From assembly GCF_000338875.1 (NCBI RefSeq), contig NZ_AOMO01000055.1:30860-94859 (forward strand): 64,000 nucleotides of DNA. The letters run 5' to 3'. Made by a program: the position numbers and the translations under genes. Within the stretch, counting starts at the first letter, position 1; the number at the start of each line of letters is the position of its first letter. Under the pieces are notes generated by a model, which made no database searches, was not told the DNA's origin, and was given only the letters and a program-made list of their open reading frames with translations. Positions 1-9,217 of this stretch are shown piece after piece. This DNA is from Vibrio mimicus CAIM 602. Lineage in GTDB: Bacteria > Pseudomonadota > Gammaproteobacteria > Enterobacterales > Vibrionaceae.

Positions 1-623
1 ATAAACTGAATGAACTGAGCGCCAAGCGAAACCAAATGCTGGTAAACCCTTGTCCCATGGTCTCCATTGTACGCTTGCACCACAGTCAACACATTGTATT
101 CCACTCGATAACGCTGCAAACAACGCAGCCCTTTCACTACCGATTGGTAAGTGCCTTGCTCACTGCGAGTCTTACGGAAGTGATCGTGCAGCTCTTCATC
201 ACCATCCAGACTGATACCAACCAAAAATTGATGGTCGGCCAAGAATTGTGCCCATTCGTCATTAATGAGTACCCCATTGGTTTGTAAGGTATTCACAATG
301 TGCATTCCCGGCCTCGCGTATTTGCGCTGTAAGGCCACCGCTTTACGATAAAAATCGATGCCACGCAGAGTAGGTTCACCACCCTGCCAGCCAAAAGTCA
401 CTTCACGACAGCCCGCTGGCTGGCTTTCAATGTAGTTCCGCACATGCGCTTCTAGCAGTGCATCATCCATATCAAAGCGATTTTGTCCGGGGTAATACTG
501 GGTTTTATCGAGATAAAAACAGTAGGCACAATCGAGATTGCACAAAGGCCCAATCGGCTTTGCCAAGATATGAAATGGCCGCTTTGCCGTTGGTTTGCGA
601 GTAAAAATCCGTTGTTCTGACAT
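1..623 (-). CDS. Anaerobic sulfatase-maturating enzyme (radical SAM), C-terminal part off the window
   Basis: The gene reads leftward from the ATG at 623 and is open to the window edge, giving about 207 codons of a family usually near 370-400. Residues 28-35 read CNLDCAYC, the CX3CX2C radical-SAM cluster motif (Cys28, Cys32, Cys35), followed by a GWQGGEP segment typical of the family. Such maturases oxidise the active-site Cys or Ser of sulfatases to formylglycine in the cytoplasm. The gene is divergent from two sulfatases that both carry the Cys-type motif, so it is very probably their dedicated maturase. The two further FeS clusters of the SPASM domain would lie outside the window and cannot be checked. 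Confidence 0.9.
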   Translation of the reverse strand, partial: MSEQRIFTRKPTAKRPFHILAKPIGPLCNLDCAYCFYLDKTQYYPGQNRFDMDDALLEAHVRNYIESQPAGCREVTFGWQGGEPTLRGIDFYRKAVALQRKYARPGMHIVNTLQTNGVLINDEWAQFLADHQFLVGISLDGDEELHDHFRKTRSEQGTYQSVVKGLRCLQRYRVEYNVLTVVQAYNGDHGTRVYQHLVSLGAQFIQF

Positions 624-807
624 CAATAAAAATCCAGTGTAGGCATCCGGCCCTGCAATGGCAGGACAAATTATCTTCCCAATCAATTTTATCCATTTTT
701 ATCAAAACATCTTTTCATTTTTTCTTTAGGTGGCGATTTGATCACAAATTCGAAATGGCGTTCCATTATAGAATTTTGATCTAAACAACTCTGCCCGATT
801 GTGATCA
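624..807. promoter_or_regulatory. Divergent promoter region of maturase and sulfatase operon, with KdgR-like box
   Basis: This 184-bp spacer separates the maturase (left) from the sulfatases (right). At 751-765 it holds CGAAATGGCGTTCCA, which fits the 15-bp palindrome TRAAAYR-N-YRTTTYA at 13 of 15 positions. The same palindrome recurs at five other promoters of the locus. TGATCA-containing half sites near 739-746 and 801-806 could be CRP half sites, but no full CRP palindrome is present. Promoter boxes were not assigned. Confidence 0.5.
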
Positions 808-2295
808 ATGAAAAAACCAAACTTACTTTATGTGTTTCCCGATCAGTGGCGCGTGATGGCGTTGAGTATTTGGCAACACGCCGCTTACCGCCCCTTTTGC
901 TCTGGCGAGTCAGATCCCGTTTTCACTCCGGTGTTGGACAATTTTATTCAGCAAGCCACTTTGCTGACTCATGCTGTCAGCAATTGCCCATTATGTAGTC
1001 CTCACCGAGGAAGTTTGTTCACCGGGCAATATCCTAATAAAAGTGGCGTTCCACTTAACTGCCACTCTTTACGCACCATCTCAAATTTGCCGACTGAGGC
1101 AGAATGCTTTACGGATGTACTCTCACAATCGGGTTATCACATTGGTTACATCGGCAAATGGCATCTCGATTACCCAACTCCCAATGCGCCTGATAAGCCG
1201 GGCTGTTATGTAGAAGAACAGTTCCCGGTTTGGGATTCCTATACCGAGCCAGAGCGCCGGCACCGCATTGATTACTGGTATGGCTACGGCACTTTTGATG
1301 AGCATCGCAACCCCCATTATTACGACACGCAAGGTAAACGCCATCAGCCCAAAACATGGTCGGCCGAGCATGAGGCGGATAAAGCGATCGCGTATCTACT
1401 TAATCAGCATGGTGAGCGGGATGCACAGAAACCCTTCGCGCTTTTTGTGTCGATGAATCCGCCACACAGCCCGTATAACAGTGTTAATGACTGCCGCGAG
1501 AGTGACCTCGCTTTGTATCAGGCCGCCAGCAATCAGGAACTGTTAGTCCGCCAAAATGCCGATGCTTCAATCAGCAAGGCCGACAGCGCGCGTTACTATT
1601 TCGCCAACATCAGCGGTGTGGATAAAGAAATTGGGCGCATTTTTGAGGCACTCGAAGAGATCGGCGAGTGGGACAATACCGTGGTCGTGTTTACCAGTGA
1701 TCACGGCGAAACCCTGTGTAGCCACAGCCTCAGCGATGCGAAAAACGTCATTTACGATGAAGCACTACGCGTGCCTTTTGTGATTAAAACTGACCACCAG
1801 CAGCAATCAACCATCAGCCAAACCTTACTCAGCAGCCCTGATATTATGCCGACCATCTTGGGCTTACTTGGCGTTACGATGACGGATCCTCTTTCGATAG
1901 ATGGTCGCGATCTCTCTTGCATGATTACCCAACCACTCGCTCATCCTGCTTCACCAGACTGTGCGCTCTATCTGCGTAATCAAGATGGGGAGAAAAATGC
2001 CTTAGGCGAAGTGATTGCCTATTTCCCGCAGAGTCGCGGTATCCGAACACTTCGCTACACACTGGCATTGGAAATCAACCGTCAAGCAGAGCTTATCGCC
2101 ACCCAGTTATTCGATAACCAAACTGACCCGTACCAGTTAACTAATTTACCCTTTGAGCCTCAGGATTCATTCGTCAAACCACTCCTACAACTGATGGCCG
2201 AAGAACTGCACCGAATTCAGGATCCTTGGGCAGAACAAGGCATTTTGGCCTCACTCCTGCCCTATCCAGTTCAATCAACGAAGGATAATTCATGA
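808..2295 (+). CDS. Formylglycine-dependent sulfatase (S1 family), Cys type
   Basis: A 495-residue alkaline-phosphatase-fold sulfatase. The signature CSPHRGSLFTG starts at Cys63 (C-x-P-x-R-x4-T-G), the Cys that becomes formylglycine. The N-terminal metal site reads PDQ rather than the usual DD pair, and IGKWHLD near residue 116 plus SDHGE further on match the rest of the active site. There is no signal peptide, so it should stay in the cytoplasm and act on imported sulfated oligosaccharides. It overlaps the next sulfatase by ATGA (2292-2295), so the two are translationally coupled. Given the PL8 lyase and GH88 in the locus, a chondroitin or hyaluronan-type disaccharide sulfate is the likely substrate. 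Whether it removes the 4-O or 6-O sulfate cannot be told from sequence reading. Confidence 0.9.
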   Translation: MKKPNLLYVFPDQWRVMALSIWQHAAYRPFCSGESDPVFTPVLDNFIQQATLLTHAVSNCPLCSPHRGSLFTGQYPNKSGVPLNCHSLRTISNLPTEAECFTDVLSQSGYHIGYIGKWHLDYPTPNAPDKPGCYVEEQFPVWDSYTEPERRHRIDYWYGYGTFDEHRNPHYYDTQGKRHQPKTWSAEHEADKAIAYLLNQHGERDAQKPFALFVSMNPPHSPYNSVNDCRESDLALYQAASNQELLVRQNADASISKADSARYYFANISGVDKEIGRIFEALEEIGEWDNTVVVFTSDHGETLCSHSLSDAKNVIYDEALRVPFVIKTDHQQQSTISQTLLSSPDIMPTILGLLGVTMTDPLSIDGRDLSCMITQPLAHPASPDCALYLRNQDGEKNALGEVIAYFPQSRGIRTLRYTLALEINRQAELIATQLFDNQTDPYQLTNLPFEPQDSFVKPLLQLMAEELHRIQDPWAEQGILASLLPYPVQSTKDNS

Positions 2296-3755
2296 GTAAT
2301 ACCCAACCCAATGTCATTATTCTGTATGCCGACGATTTAGGTTTTGGCGACTTAAGTTGCTATGGCGCGAATGACATTCCAACACCAAATTTGGATCAAC
2401 TCGCCGCAGAGGGGCTGAAGTTTGATCAAGCCTACGCCACTGCCGCAACCTGTACGCCTTCTCGCTACAGTTTATTGACGGGCAGTTACCCTTGGCGCAA
2501 TCCTGATGCCGCGGTGTTACCCGGTGACGCCGCACAAATCATTACCAGTGACGATGCTACTTTAGCCAACTTGTTCCAAGAACACGGCTATGCCACCGGC
2601 ATTGTTGGCAAATGGCATCTTGGCTTGGGCAATGGCGAATTGGATTTTAATCAGGAGATCCAAGGCACACCGAATGATGTTGGTTTTGAGCACTCCTTTA
2701 TTATGGCGGCCACCAACGACCGCGTGCCTTGTGTTTATATCCATAACCGCCAAGTCGCGAATCTCGACCCCAGCGACCCTATCGAAGTCACCTATGATTG
2801 GGATAAAGCCTTTCCTGATGTACCCAATGGTCGCCAAAACCCAGAATTGTTGGACGTAATGTACGATCACGGACATGACGGCACCATCATCAATGGCATT
2901 AGCCGCATCGGCCATATGCGGGGTGGCAAATCCGCGTTATGGAACGATGAAACCATGGGAGAAGTCTTTGCAGATAACGCCATATCCTTTATTGAACAAC
3001 ATCAGCAAGAGCCCTTTTTCTTATATTACGCACTGCATCAGCCACACGTTCCTCGCATTCCTAACCCTAAATTTCGTGGCGTGACTCCACATGGTGTACG
3101 TGGTGATGTGATTGTTGAAATGGACTGGTGTATCGGCAAAGTCCTCAAAAAAATCGATGAACTTGGACTCAAAGACAACACCTTAGTGATCTTTTCCAGC
3201 GATAACGGCCCCGTACTTAACGATGGTTACAAAGATCAAGCCATTGAACTCAATGGACAACATCGTATGGCGGGGCCGTTACGAGGCGGGAAATACAGCT
3301 TATTTGAGGGCGGAACACGGGTTCCATTTATCGTCCGTTGGCCGCAAAAAATCGCTTCGGGTCAAAGCTCCGCGCTTTTTAACCAGGTCGACCTTTATCA
3401 TAGCTTCGCTCAGTTGCTCAACCGCCCGTTGACCCAAACAGAAGCCCCCGATAGCCAGCCTTTACTCAACACACTATTAGGTAAAGATCCTGTCGGGCGA
3501 AGTGAGATGGTGTTGGAGGGTATGCAGTACAAAAAAGTGTTCCGAAATCAACGCTATGCTTATATTCCCGCACACGATGACGACTTTGTTTGCCAATACA
3601 CGGGGAACGAGAAAGGCAATCAATCTTCACCTCAACTTTATGATTTAAAAGATGATGTTGGCCAGATCACCAACTTGGCTGAACAAATGCCCGACATGGT
3701 TCAGGAGTTAGATCAAGCGCTTCACCAAGCCATTCAGCGACCCAAAACCCGCTAA
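2292..3755 (+). CDS. Formylglycine-dependent sulfatase (arylsulfatase / GalNAc-sulfatase-like), Cys type
   Basis: A 487-residue S1 sulfatase with the metal pair Asp14-Asp15 in YADDLGFGD, the nucleophile motif CTPSRYSLLTG at Cys54, GKWHLG near residue 107, HQPHVPR and SSDNGP. All key active-site blocks look intact. There is no signal peptide. The start codon overlaps the stop of the upstream sulfatase. The overall pattern is closer to classical arylsulfatase A / GalNAc-6-sulfatase than the first enzyme is, so the two probably remove different sulfates from the same glycosaminoglycan oligosaccharides (inference). Maturation by the divergent radical-SAM enzyme is expected. Confidence 0.9.
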   Translation: MSNTQPNVIILYADDLGFGDLSCYGANDIPTPNLDQLAAEGLKFDQAYATAATCTPSRYSLLTGSYPWRNPDAAVLPGDAAQIITSDDATLANLFQEHGYATGIVGKWHLGLGNGELDFNQEIQGTPNDVGFEHSFIMAATNDRVPCVYIHNRQVANLDPSDPIEVTYDWDKAFPDVPNGRQNPELLDVMYDHGHDGTIINGISRIGHMRGGKSALWNDETMGEVFADNAISFIEQHQQEPFFLYYALHQPHVPRIPNPKFRGVTPHGVRGDVIVEMDWCIGKVLKKIDELGLKDNTLVIFSSDNGPVLNDGYKDQAIELNGQHRMAGPLRGGKYSLFEGGTRVPFIVRWPQKIASGQSSALFNQVDLYHSFAQLLNRPLTQTEAPDSQPLLNTLLGKDPVGRSEMVLEGMQYKKVFRNQRYAYIPAHDDDFVCQYTGNEKGNQSSPQLYDLKDDVGQITNLAEQMPDMVQELDQALHQAIQRPKTR

Positions 3756-3760
3756 CCCAA

Positions 3761-3793
3761 CTGGGCTATTTGTTGACCAAATGGCCCATTTTC
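3761..3793 (+). terminator. Likely intrinsic terminator of the sulfatase operon
   Basis: GGGC(T)ATTTG and CAAAT(G)GCCC pair around a 5-base loop just after the second sulfatase stop codon and are followed by ATTTTCC. The T-run is interrupted, so this is a moderate call. Confidence 0.5.
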
Positions 3794-4133
3794 CTTTCAT
3801 GCAAGTGTGTATCGCCATCACACTCTATTTTGTAAAGTATCAACAAGACACAGATTAAAGTTCGTATTCATCACACTTTCATAGCTTATTTCGCGGAGTA
3901 AACTTTCTCCTCAGCGTAGGTTTATGGTAAATGTGTGCCGACTAGAATCACTAAATCAGTTTATTGTTTGAGTAAGTAGGCTACTTTTAAGGTAAGGGCG
4001 TTATCTCCAGACCAACTAAAGTTGTAGTTACACAGTGATCGGAAGTTTTCCCCATAAAGACTAAAAATAATGAGATTGGGGAGCCATCGCTGAAACGCTT
4101 GGTAGGAAAAGGATAATTCTTACTTCACTCGCT
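3794..4133. other. Gene-free stretch before the GGDEF gene
   Basis: About 340 bp with stop codons in all frames and no convincing ORF, tRNA or riboswitch. I looked for the conserved c-di-GMP riboswitch core and did not find it. It presumably carries the promoter of the diguanylate cyclase gene. Confidence 0.4.
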
Positions 4134-6254
4134 TTGTCATTATTGAATGGATTACTCACTGAAATGCCTAAGAAACTGGCTCAAACTGCAGCTTCATTAC
4201 TTCAATTTGAACACATTGGGATCAGTCAATACGACGTCTCCCAACTCTTGTGCCAACATCTCAGTACTCTATTGCCTGTTGAAGGCGTTCAAATCTGTCA
4301 TCCTGCTGAGTTGGCACTGTGTGTTCTTCATGGAGGCACAGGTCTTACTGAGGCTGACTTTGCTGAAAAGTTAGACAACACTTGGTGGCAATGGCTTTCC
4401 ACAGTCAGAAGGGATGCTGGATTTGTCCCTATTCCCGCACAGTTGTTGGTTGAGGATAGATGTGCTTTGGTGTGCCGACTTTCTTTTGAAGAAGAGCATT
4501 CCACGGTACTGATTTGCTCTTTAGAGAACGACTTACACTTTCGCACTTTTGCGGATGAATGGCATATGCTGGCCACGGTATTACAGCAATTCTGGTTCAC
4601 TCAATACATTAAATTAACCGCCGCGGAAAATCGCCGTGCGGTCGATCATCAATACGGTTTGATCCTGAATAAGCTACAAACCCAAACTCGCCGACATCAA
4701 GCCATGAGTAAAGTGGCACTAGGGGTTGCTGAGTTAACGGCAGCCCGTACCGAGTTTGATCTGCTCAAGCAGAGCGTTAAGCTGCTGCGAGAAGAATTAG
4801 GGTTAGATCGGGTCGGTACTTTTTTAATTGAGCATAACGCTAGTCGCTACCACGGTGTGTTTGGTACGGATGATCAAGGCCACTATCGCGATGAATCCGA
4901 TGATTACTACCCCTACACTCAGCTTGATCCTCGCTTTTTAAATGTTCTAAGCCAGCCCAACTCTTGGTTTCATTTGGTTTCAGATATCACGCTTTACCAC
5001 CTACATCAGCCCATCGGCCATGGTTGGAATGCCATGGTCGTACTGCGTAATGAATCACAAGAGCCGCTTGGTTGGATTGCCATGGATAATTTGCTCAACC
5101 AAAAGCCTTTTGATTTTGATATTCAGGAAGCATTAGAAGTGTTTGCCAAAACCGTTTCACGGATTTTGGTTGAGATCCGTCATAACAATCGAGTACGCAT
5201 GATCAGCCAAGCGCTGCAATTGATGTCGCACGCCAGAAACTCGCTGGAAATCTGCCAACAGGCTGTCGAGTTCTCCGTATCTAAGCTGGATATTGATCGC
5301 ATCGGCATCTTTTTACCGAGTGATTCAGAACCGAGCACGCTGCAAGGTACTTACGGTGTGGATACTGATGGTGTGATCCGTAATGAAAGCTATTTTTCCA
5401 TGGCTTATCCGGAATCAGCGCTGTTTGAACAAGCCTACGCGACACCGAATACCTTAATCATGCTCAATGATGTTCCGCTTTGGCATGATCGGAAAATGGT
5501 GGGGCACGGTTGGAATGCCGCCATTGCATTATCCGTTGATAATGAACTGATTGCGTTCGTCTGTGCCGATAACTTGCTCAGGCAGCGTTTGCTTTCCTCA
5601 CATCAGCATGAACTGATCCAACTGTTTACTCGTAACTTTGGCGAAATGTTGGCAAGGCTACGCGGACAAGAAAAGCTAGAAAAACTGAATAAAACGCTTG
5701 AGGAGCGAATCACCGCCCGTACTCAGGAACTACAGAACGTCAATCGGAAATTGGCGCAAGCGGCTCGTACCGACAGTTTGACCCAGCTTTACAATCGGCG
5801 TGCTTACGAAGAATTCATTCAAGAGTATTGGCAAACCTACCAAGCTCAGCAACCCATCACTCTTGCCGTCATGGATTTGGATGGTTTTAAGCTGGTTAAT
5901 GATCAACTCGGTCACCAAGTGGGTGACGAACTGCTCAGACTGTTTGCTGATTTACTGCGTGATATTTTCGATCGACCGACGGATCGCCTCACTCGCCTTG
6001 GTGGTGATGAATTTGCTGTCATCATGTCTGGCTTTGAGCAGCAATCTCATCTGAACTTGTTAGCTCAAGTGATTACCGAATTTGGCCAAAGAACAGCGCA
6101 GAGCTTTAATCATCTTTCAGTATCGATTGGCGCTGCAAGCATCATCCCAACTTCAGCCATGACGACTGACAGCTTTTTTAGCCTAGCAGATCAAGCGCTC
6201 TATCAAGCCAAAGCCAATGGTAAGCAGCAATTAGTGGTTTTTTCTGCACAATGA
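4134..6254 (+). CDS. GAF-GAF-GGDEF diguanylate cyclase
   Basis: A 706-residue protein with no membrane segment. Residues ~1-180 are unassigned. Two GAF-like sensor domains follow (~190-350 and ~360-520), both containing a GHGWNA motif. A coiled-coil linker (~525-560, LEERITARTQEL) leads into a C-terminal GGDEF domain with intact GGDEF at 623-627. RPTD, nine residues upstream, is a standard RxxD inhibitory site. It should make c-di-GMP with product inhibition. The start is uncertain: 4134 is TTG, an ATG lies at 4164, and neither has a good ribosome-binding site. It sits between the sulfatase operon and the polysaccharide lyase, suggesting that growth on the host polymer may be linked to c-di-GMP (inference). 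Confidence 0.88.
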   Translation: MSLLNGLLTEMPKKLAQTAASLLQFEHIGISQYDVSQLLCQHLSTLLPVEGVQICHPAELALCVLHGGTGLTEADFAEKLDNTWWQWLSTVRRDAGFVPIPAQLLVEDRCALVCRLSFEEEHSTVLICSLENDLHFRTFADEWHMLATVLQQFWFTQYIKLTAAENRRAVDHQYGLILNKLQTQTRRHQAMSKVALGVAELTAARTEFDLLKQSVKLLREELGLDRVGTFLIEHNASRYHGVFGTDDQGHYRDESDDYYPYTQLDPRFLNVLSQPNSWFHLVSDITLYHLHQPIGHGWNAMVVLRNESQEPLGWIAMDNLLNQKPFDFDIQEALEVFAKTVSRILVEIRHNNRVRMISQALQLMSHARNSLEICQQAVEFSVSKLDIDRIGIFLPSDSEPSTLQGTYGVDTDGVIRNESYFSMAYPESALFEQAYATPNTLIMLNDVPLWHDRKMVGHGWNAAIALSVDNELIAFVCADNLLRQRLLSSHQHELIQLFTRNFGEMLARLRGQEKLEKLNKTLEERITARTQELQNVNRKLAQAARTDSLTQLYNRRAYEEFIQEYWQTYQAQQPITLAVMDLDGFKLVNDQLGHQVGDELLRLFADLLRDIFDRPTDRLTRLGGDEFAVIMSGFEQQSHLNLLAQVITEFGQRTAQSFNHLSVSIGAASIIPTSAMTTDSFFSLADQALYQAKANGKQQLVVFSAQ

Positions 6255-6260
6255 ACAGGA

Positions 6261-6318
6261 AAAACAGGGCTTACCCAAACGGCCGGCATTCACGCAAGGT
6301 CGTAAGAGGATAAGCCCT
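6261..6318 (-). terminator. Probable terminator of the PL8 gene
   Basis: AGGGCTTA (6266-6273) and TAAGCCCT (6311-6318) form an inverted repeat with a 37-base loop. Read leftward, in the direction of the lyase gene, it is followed by GTTTTT. It also lies just downstream of the convergent GGDEF gene. Confidence 0.45.
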
Positions 6319-6330
6319 ACGGGGATTCGA

Positions 6331-8901
6331 CTATGGTTGGATCACCAACTGAGGCGCCAAACCACTCTCTTTACTGGAAAAGTTCACATCCGACTTTGGA
6401 TCCGCGGTGCCTTTGTTCTCAAGCAACAAGGACAATTCTCCTTGCACCAGAAGATTCGAGACGTCCATCTCTACCCAGTTATTGAGTTGAGAGGGTGTAA
6501 CAGTCACCGTAACACCTTGCTTCTCAATCGGCTGCACAGTGCTCCACGTCAGGTTGTTTTCTTGCCATGCACTGGGTTTTAAACGAGAAACCGTGATCGC
6601 ACGGGATGCAGCGGTATTGACGTTTTTCACATGCAATCGCAACACTGCTCGTGAATTGGAGGACAGCGCCTGTTGACTCAAATCGAATTTCAAAACCGTT
6701 TTGCGGTTATAGCCCGTACCATCGCTTTTTACGACTAAGTAACTGTTCGTACCAAAACTTTGGTTTGCGTACTGTCCATCACGCACAAAAACATCGGCGC
6801 TGGCGGTTACTGTCGCTGGCGGAATAACGGGTACGGCGTTGAAATCAACAAGTACGCCTTTACCCAACAAACGCGGCTCTCCAGAGGTTATAACCGTTGT
6901 TCCCCAAACCGTGTTGCCTTCTTCCACTTTCAACTGCACTTGATCACCAATCCCCGGTGTCGCCAATGTGACTTGAGGTGTCGCCTGAGATTCATCAATC
7001 ACCAGCACACTAGGCTTATTCACAGTGACGGTCTTACCGCTCGGCAATTGCAGCGTCCCTGCTTGATGGAACACAATGCCACTCACCTGTTTGCTCACAT
7101 GCGTTACCGCTTGTATTTGTGGGGTATTCGATAGAACGCTGACAGGCACAGAGGCCGCGTAGCTGGCCACCGCTTGTGCATCACGATTCGGCACCACGAT
7201 GTACTGATAAGAGGCGTTTGTTGGCTGCCAACTGTGGCCAATACGTAACATGAAAACATCTGCAGAAACGGGGGCATCCGGTTGACCGGTGTTGATGTTT
7301 CTCCAGTTACCATTTTGGGTTTGGTTATCCATATGCCCATACCAGTTGGCAGGGAAAACATAACCAATACCATCATGGTGAACCCAAGAAGCATTCACTA
7401 ACTGACGGCTACCTTTGCTATACACTTGACCATCCACAGTGACAGGTCCATTCAAGCGAGTTTGGTTGATTGTGGTATTCACATATTCTGTGCGAGTGGA
7501 CTGAATGCCGGCTCCCAATGCGACCAACTCATCATCAAAGCTAAACCATGCTTTTTTTGCTTTGGTTTGGTAGGCATCCATATCCATGACAGCAACGCCA
7601 TTTCGCCCGTCCGACACGCTGCCGACAAATTGCGTTTGCATTTCAATACGCCCCCAATCTGCTGGTTTAATCGCAAATTGTGGTGCTGTTGTACCTGGTA
7701 CCAGAGCCCAGTTCCACACAGGGAAGATGCCGTGGTATTCATCGCCTCTTTGCATGATGAAGGTGCTACCAAACCCGATCCAGTTACCGAGTAAATTCTC
7801 ACCGTTCCCGGCTTCAGTGGGTTTGATTCGCTTAGAATTCATCTTGATGCCAATGAAGTGGCCATTAGCCACTTTGCTGGCATAGTCTGAACGGTAAAAA
7901 GATCGGAATCCCGTGATGGTTTCCTGCGCACCATTCACATGTTGTTTAAACTGCTGTGCTTCGGCTGCGCGTTCAGGAGCCAATGCGGCGACATAATCCG
8001 CTTGGCGAAGCAGAGGGCCGAGATTGGCTTTATCTATTCGGCTAATCCCACGACCACGCGCGTTATAATCCAGCGTGCCATGTCGGCTCATCCAACGGAC
8101 ACCATCTAAAAAATAATCCGCAACGAGACGATTTTTATCTGGCGCAAAATGCCACTGCAAATCGCGGACTTGGTAAGCCCAATAAGAAGCAGCATCAAAG
8201 AAAACATCACCATACCCGCCGTTATAAAGTTGGGCACCGTGTTGCTGGAAGGAGAAATCCGCTTGCACACCTTCCGCTTCAGTGATCACTATGGTTTCTT
8301 CAATGCCACCTAACCCACGTTTCACTTGCGCTGAATCGCTACCGAGCAAACCGCCATAAATCACCCCTTTTGAAATATCCGTGCGGTTAGCACCCGTTTT
8401 GTAAGGTTCTATTGGCATGTCTGAACGTATCGAAGTACTTAAATCACTGGGTAACTGATTACCAAGCAAAAAGGCCGTCGGGCCGAGATAAATCTGTTTA
8501 CCAATCTCATTCCACCACCAGTTGCTGTTGGTACGGTCAGCGCTATACCAGTGATAAAGACCCGCGATGGCGCCCGCCGCAAAAGTGACATCATTGGAAA
8601 GGTAATATTGGGCAGCCAACGCACGCACACGAGTCAAGTGCTCACGGATAGGTGCTTCTTGAGTCGGAATCGCCGCGTAGTCAATATCCGCCCAATGACC
8701 ATCCGTTTGCTGATTAGCCAGATATTGCGCTGCGAGTGTAGACAATGGTTGCCCAAGACCTTGAGCCGCTTCAACGGCAACCTGAGCAAAATCAGGCGCA
8801 ATACGCTGCGTGAGGGTTTGAATGTCGTCTGCCAATGCCGATTGACAGACCATGTAGGGTGCCAGTAGCCACCACTTTGTCTTCAGTTTATTGATCATCA
8901 T
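6331..8901 (-). CDS. Polysaccharide lyase family 8 (hyaluronate / chondroitin AC lyase) with C-terminal DNRLRE-type domain
   Basis: The start is taken at the ATG at 8901, preceded by AGAGAACAAACC. An in-frame GTG at 8928 would prepend a charged leader and is less likely. The protein is 856 residues. Residues 2-23 form a signal peptide ending in SALA, so it is exported. PL8 blocks are visible: NWWWNEIG (substrate cleft and catalytic Asn), FQQHGAQLYNGGYG with His and Tyr nine residues apart as in characterised PL8 enzymes, and RGRGISR carrying the catalytic Arg. PL8 lyases cut HexNAc-beta-1,4-GlcA bonds by beta-elimination and leave an unsaturated uronate. The last ~150 residues (ADVFVRDGQY onward) resemble a DNRLRE carbohydrate-binding-like domain. 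Hyaluronan versus chondroitin preference cannot be read from sequence alone. Confidence 0.92.
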   Translation of the reverse strand: MMINKLKTKWWLLAPYMVCQSALADDIQTLTQRIAPDFAQVAVEAAQGLGQPLSTLAAQYLANQQTDGHWADIDYAAIPTQEAPIREHLTRVRALAAQYYLSNDVTFAAGAIAGLYHWYSADRTNSNWWWNEIGKQIYLGPTAFLLGNQLPSDLSTSIRSDMPIEPYKTGANRTDISKGVIYGGLLGSDSAQVKRGLGGIEETIVITEAEGVQADFSFQQHGAQLYNGGYGDVFFDAASYWAYQVRDLQWHFAPDKNRLVADYFLDGVRWMSRHGTLDYNARGRGISRIDKANLGPLLRQADYVAALAPERAAEAQQFKQHVNGAQETITGFRSFYRSDYASKVANGHFIGIKMNSKRIKPTEAGNGENLLGNWIGFGSTFIMQRGDEYHGIFPVWNWALVPGTTAPQFAIKPADWGRIEMQTQFVGSVSDGRNGVAVMDMDAYQTKAKKAWFSFDDELVALGAGIQSTRTEYVNTTINQTRLNGPVTVDGQVYSKGSRQLVNASWVHHDGIGYVFPANWYGHMDNQTQNGNWRNINTGQPDAPVSADVFMLRIGHSWQPTNASYQYIVVPNRDAQAVASYAASVPVSVLSNTPQIQAVTHVSKQVSGIVFHQAGTLQLPSGKTVTVNKPSVLVIDESQATPQVTLATPGIGDQVQLKVEEGNTVWGTTVITSGEPRLLGKGVLVDFNAVPVIPPATVTASADVFVRDGQYANQSFGTNSYLVVKSDGTGYNRKTVLKFDLSQQALSSNSRAVLRLHVKNVNTAASRAITVSRLKPSAWQENNLTWSTVQPIEKQGVTVTVTPSQLNNWVEMDVSNLLVQGELSLLLENKGTADPKSDVNFSSKESGLAPQLVIQP

Positions 8902-8960
8902 GGTTTGTTCTCTTTGTAGGGGTTTCACTTTTCATTGGAGATGCCAAACGTGACGTTGTT

Positions 8961-9002
8961 TGTTTCAAGTTTTTTGTTTCAAGTTGTCTGTTTCAAATTG
9001 GC
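8961..9002. repeat. Three tandem 14-bp repeats upstream of the PL8 gene
   Basis: TGTTTCAAGTT recurs at 8961 and 8975, and as TGTTTCAAATT at 8989, with an exact 14-bp period. The array lies 60-100 bp upstream of the lyase start codon. It could be a multi-site operator or a by-product of slippage. Confidence 0.6.
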
Positions 9003-9045
9003 GATTGCTTGAGCAATTCTATTTGGAACACTAGCATAACCATAA

Positions 9046-9060
9046 TGAAAAGCCTTTTTA
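9046..9060. promoter_or_regulatory. Weak KdgR-like box upstream of the PL8 gene
   Basis: TGAAAAGCCTTTTTA matches the palindrome TRAAAYR-N-YRTTTYA at 13 of 15 positions. It lies about 150 bp upstream of the lyase start. The region is A/T rich, so a chance match is quite possible. Confidence 0.3.
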
Positions 9061-9176
9061 TTTTTAAGAGAACTTGGTTTTGATCAAATTTTAAACGAGC
9101 GTATGGAATGAAAGCTCTATCATGCAAGAATAGAATACAAATGCACTAACCTAAGCGGGACAAGGCTTAAAATAAG

Positions 9177-9199
9177 AAAAGGGCGCCTGAGCGCCCTTT
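9177..9199 (-). terminator. Terminator of the GH88-GH112 operon
   Basis: GGGCGC and GCGCCC pair around a CTGA loop, extended by AAA/TTT. Read leftward, the hairpin is followed by TTTTC. It lies 20 bp after the GH112 stop codon. Confidence 0.8.
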
Positions 9200-9217
9200 A
9201 TCACAAAGCAAAATTAA

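Noticed and set aside
505..705. A 66-codon minus-strand open frame starting at 705
   Set aside because: It overlaps the radical-SAM maturase in another frame. The maturase frame carries the CX3CX2C motif.
3794..4133. c-di-GMP riboswitch ahead of the GGDEF gene
   Set aside because: The conserved riboswitch core sequences are absent.
8902..8928. GTG start at 8928 for the PL8 lyase
   Set aside because: It would add a charged peptide ahead of a proper signal sequence, and the ATG at 8901 has the better ribosome site.
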